Source: an uncultured Granulosicoccaceae bacterium (GTDB taxonomy: Bacteria > Pseudomonadota > Gammaproteobacteria > Granulosicoccales > Granulosicoccaceae). From it: a DNA stretch of 64,000 nt. How positions within the stretch are numbered: the first letter of the stretch is position 1; the number at the start of each line of letters is the position of its first letter. Location: contig CALGNZ010000028.1 in the NCBI GenBank assembly GCA_937957915.1, positions 47,736 to 111,735 on the forward strand, read 5' to 3'. Position numbers and translations under genes: made by a program. Shown here one piece after another: positions 62,828 through 64,000 of the stretch. The notes under the pieces are model-generated. The model was not told the DNA's origin. It ran no database searches and saw only the letters and a list, made by a program, of their open reading frames with translations.

Positions 62828-63748
62828 TCACTGCACGCCCATATTTGAGGCCACCGCTTTCATATGCCTCGGTCCGATTCCGCAACAACCACCGATAATC
62901 GTTGCCCCGGCATCGAACCAGGCGGGGGTATAGGCTGCGTAGTCCTCGGGACTGATCACGTCCTCGAATGTCAACTGACCGTCCAGTTCCTGTGCCGCGT
63001 GTGCATAGGCACCGATCGGACCATCCCATCGTTCCCGAATCGCTGTTACTCCACGCTCGGTCAATCGCACATCGGAATGCATGATACAAAGTACATCAAC
63101 GAGTTCGTGTGTGATCGCAAGCTCGATCGCATCGGCCAGTAGTCCGCCTTCGCGCAATGGAACCGGTGTCGGCAATTCTTCAGCCGGCTGCCCCTGCTCA
63201 GGGCCGATGGTAAATCCAACCCATATCGGCAGGCCTACACTCGATACTGCGTCCAGCGTGGTGCTGAGCCGTGGCAGGTCAACCATCATTTCAAGACTCA
63301 AAAGATCCACACCGGCGTCGCGCATGATCGTCGCCTGTTCTATCGTGTTTTGGCGTAACGTCTCCAGAGAAGGCCGATCTCCGGAAAAGCTCCAGTTGCT
63401 GATACCGCCCGCGACAAGCACATGATCGGCACCTGCGCGGGTTCGCGCCTCGATCGCCAACTCCACCGCGCGACGATTGCAAAGCTCGAAGTCATCGGCC
63501 ACGCCGGCGTCCTCAAGCACATTGCGACCGGTCGCGAAGGTATTCGACGCAATCATTTCTGCACCTAATGCCAGGTAATCGGTGTGAATGTCGAGCACGA
63601 TTTCAGGATTGTTCAAAATCGCACCGCCACTCCAGCCGTTAGGCAAGCGCGCCGCACCGCGACGGAGACACTCCGAGCCGGTCGCGCCGTCTATCAGTAT
63701 ACGTTTACCGATTCTGGCTCTCTGAATCAGTCGCTGGTAACGGTTCAT
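62828..63748 (-). CDS. Homocysteine S-methyltransferase family protein
   Basis: 306 residues from ATG 63748; the track's 63868 start adds 40 doubtful residues. RILIDGATGSECLRRG is the family start, then LALGAEMIASNTFATGRNVLEDAG, and a C-terminal IIGGCCGIGPRHMKAV with the pair of zinc cysteines; VDVLCIMHSD supplies the third. Such enzymes transfer a methyl group from S-methylmethionine or betaine to homocysteine. Given the possible N-methyl catabolism elsewhere in the window, betaine is conceivable, but the sequence does not tell. Confidence 0.9.
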   Translation of the reverse strand: MNRYQRLIQRARIGKRILIDGATGSECLRRGAARLPNGWSGGAILNNPEIVLDIHTDYLALGAEMIASNTFATGRNVLEDAGVADDFELCNRRAVELAIEARTRAGADHVLVAGGISNWSFSGDRPSLETLRQNTIEQATIMRDAGVDLLSLEMMVDLPRLSTTLDAVSSVGLPIWVGFTIGPEQGQPAEELPTPVPLREGGLLADAIELAITHELVDVLCIMHSDVRLTERGVTAIRERWDGPIGAYAHAAQELDGQLTFEDVISPEDYAAYTPAWFDAGATIIGGCCGIGPRHMKAVASNMGVQ

Positions 63749-64000
63749 GTTATTTGTCCACGAATAAATGTTTCTATTCAGAGGCGATGAAAATTCCACT
63801 GTCGGCCAGTTTAGGTACGATTTGACACGGTGAGGCCCGTGCAAACTCTCTTTCGTTGCACACGTCAATTATGGCTTGGCGTTCAGCAGGAGTAAGCTTA
63901 TTGGCTGGTATCGGACGAACCGCACCAGGTCGTTTGTCCTATGTTATCTCATCCGGTTCGCAGCACCATCGCTGAAGAGTTCTTATCGAAATCTGAACAA

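Noticed and set aside
62676-63089. 137-residue minus-strand ORF
   Set aside because: Shadow of the homocysteine methyltransferase gene in another frame.

Overview
This window looks like chromosomal DNA of a free-living, probably marine or soil gammaproteobacterium. The main evidence is the dusB-fis gene pair, which is characteristic of Gammaproteobacteria. The accB-accC, purH, hemB (metal-site variant without the cysteine triad), aroE, dapA, srkA-type kinase and DksA-like YbiI-type genes all fit. I cannot name a genus. No rRNA, tRNA, CRISPR array, phage or insertion sequence was recognised.

Layout. 1-3.8 kb: the 3' end of a PrpF/GalD-type isomerase, an EndoU-type nuclease with a small partner gene, and an S9 peptidase. 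3.9-13.2 kb: housekeeping block with srkA-like kinase, accB-accC, prmA, a zinc-ribbon/DUF3426 membrane protein, dusB-fis and purH. 13.3-24 kb: SRAP protein, aroE/hemB (divergent), an OmpA-like lipoprotein with a strongly structured leader, a CPBP protease, dapA, a methyltransferase, an aldo/keto reductase and an RluA-type pseudouridine synthase. 23.6-28.5 kb: FAD amine/amino-acid oxidase, DUF1330 protein, a TMADH-family iron-sulfur flavoenzyme and a DMT exporter, suggesting catabolism of an N-methylated or amino compound. 28.8-34.4 kb: MauG-like dihaem peroxidase divergent from a membrane-anchored LuxR-type regulator, an LptA-like protein, an orphan lipoprotein, a decayed HExxH gene and a DksA-like zinc finger protein. 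34.4-40 kb: a complete peptide-type ABC importer. 40-45 kb: a FolK-FolP fusion, a YciI-like protein, a CurA-like reductase and a UshA-type nucleotidase.

The most striking item is at 45.2-45.7 kb on the minus strand. A thioredoxin-fold peroxiredoxin-like gene has an in-frame TGA exactly where the first cysteine of the CPYC-type redox motif should be (RGKF-U-PYC). It is followed at the right distance by a small stem-loop with the geometry of a bacterial SECIS element. It is almost certainly a selenoprotein that ordinary ORF calling truncates to its C-terminal 108 residues.

46-54 kb holds an orphan lipoprotein, GST, SDR, a poorly coding 1-kb stretch with a probable 59-residue membrane protein, an alpha/beta hydrolase pair and a RoxA-like membrane-anchored dihaem cytochrome c. 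54-57 kb is a three-gene membrane-lipid operon: MGDG-synthase-like glycosyltransferase, PlsC-like acyltransferase and DUF457 membrane protein. 57-64 kb holds a GlcG-like protein, a second FadH/TMADH-family enzyme, an orphan lipoprotein, a secretin-like protein consisting only of GspD N0-N1 domains, and a homocysteine S-methyltransferase.

All function assignments come from reading the translated sequences and recalling family motifs; no searches were run.
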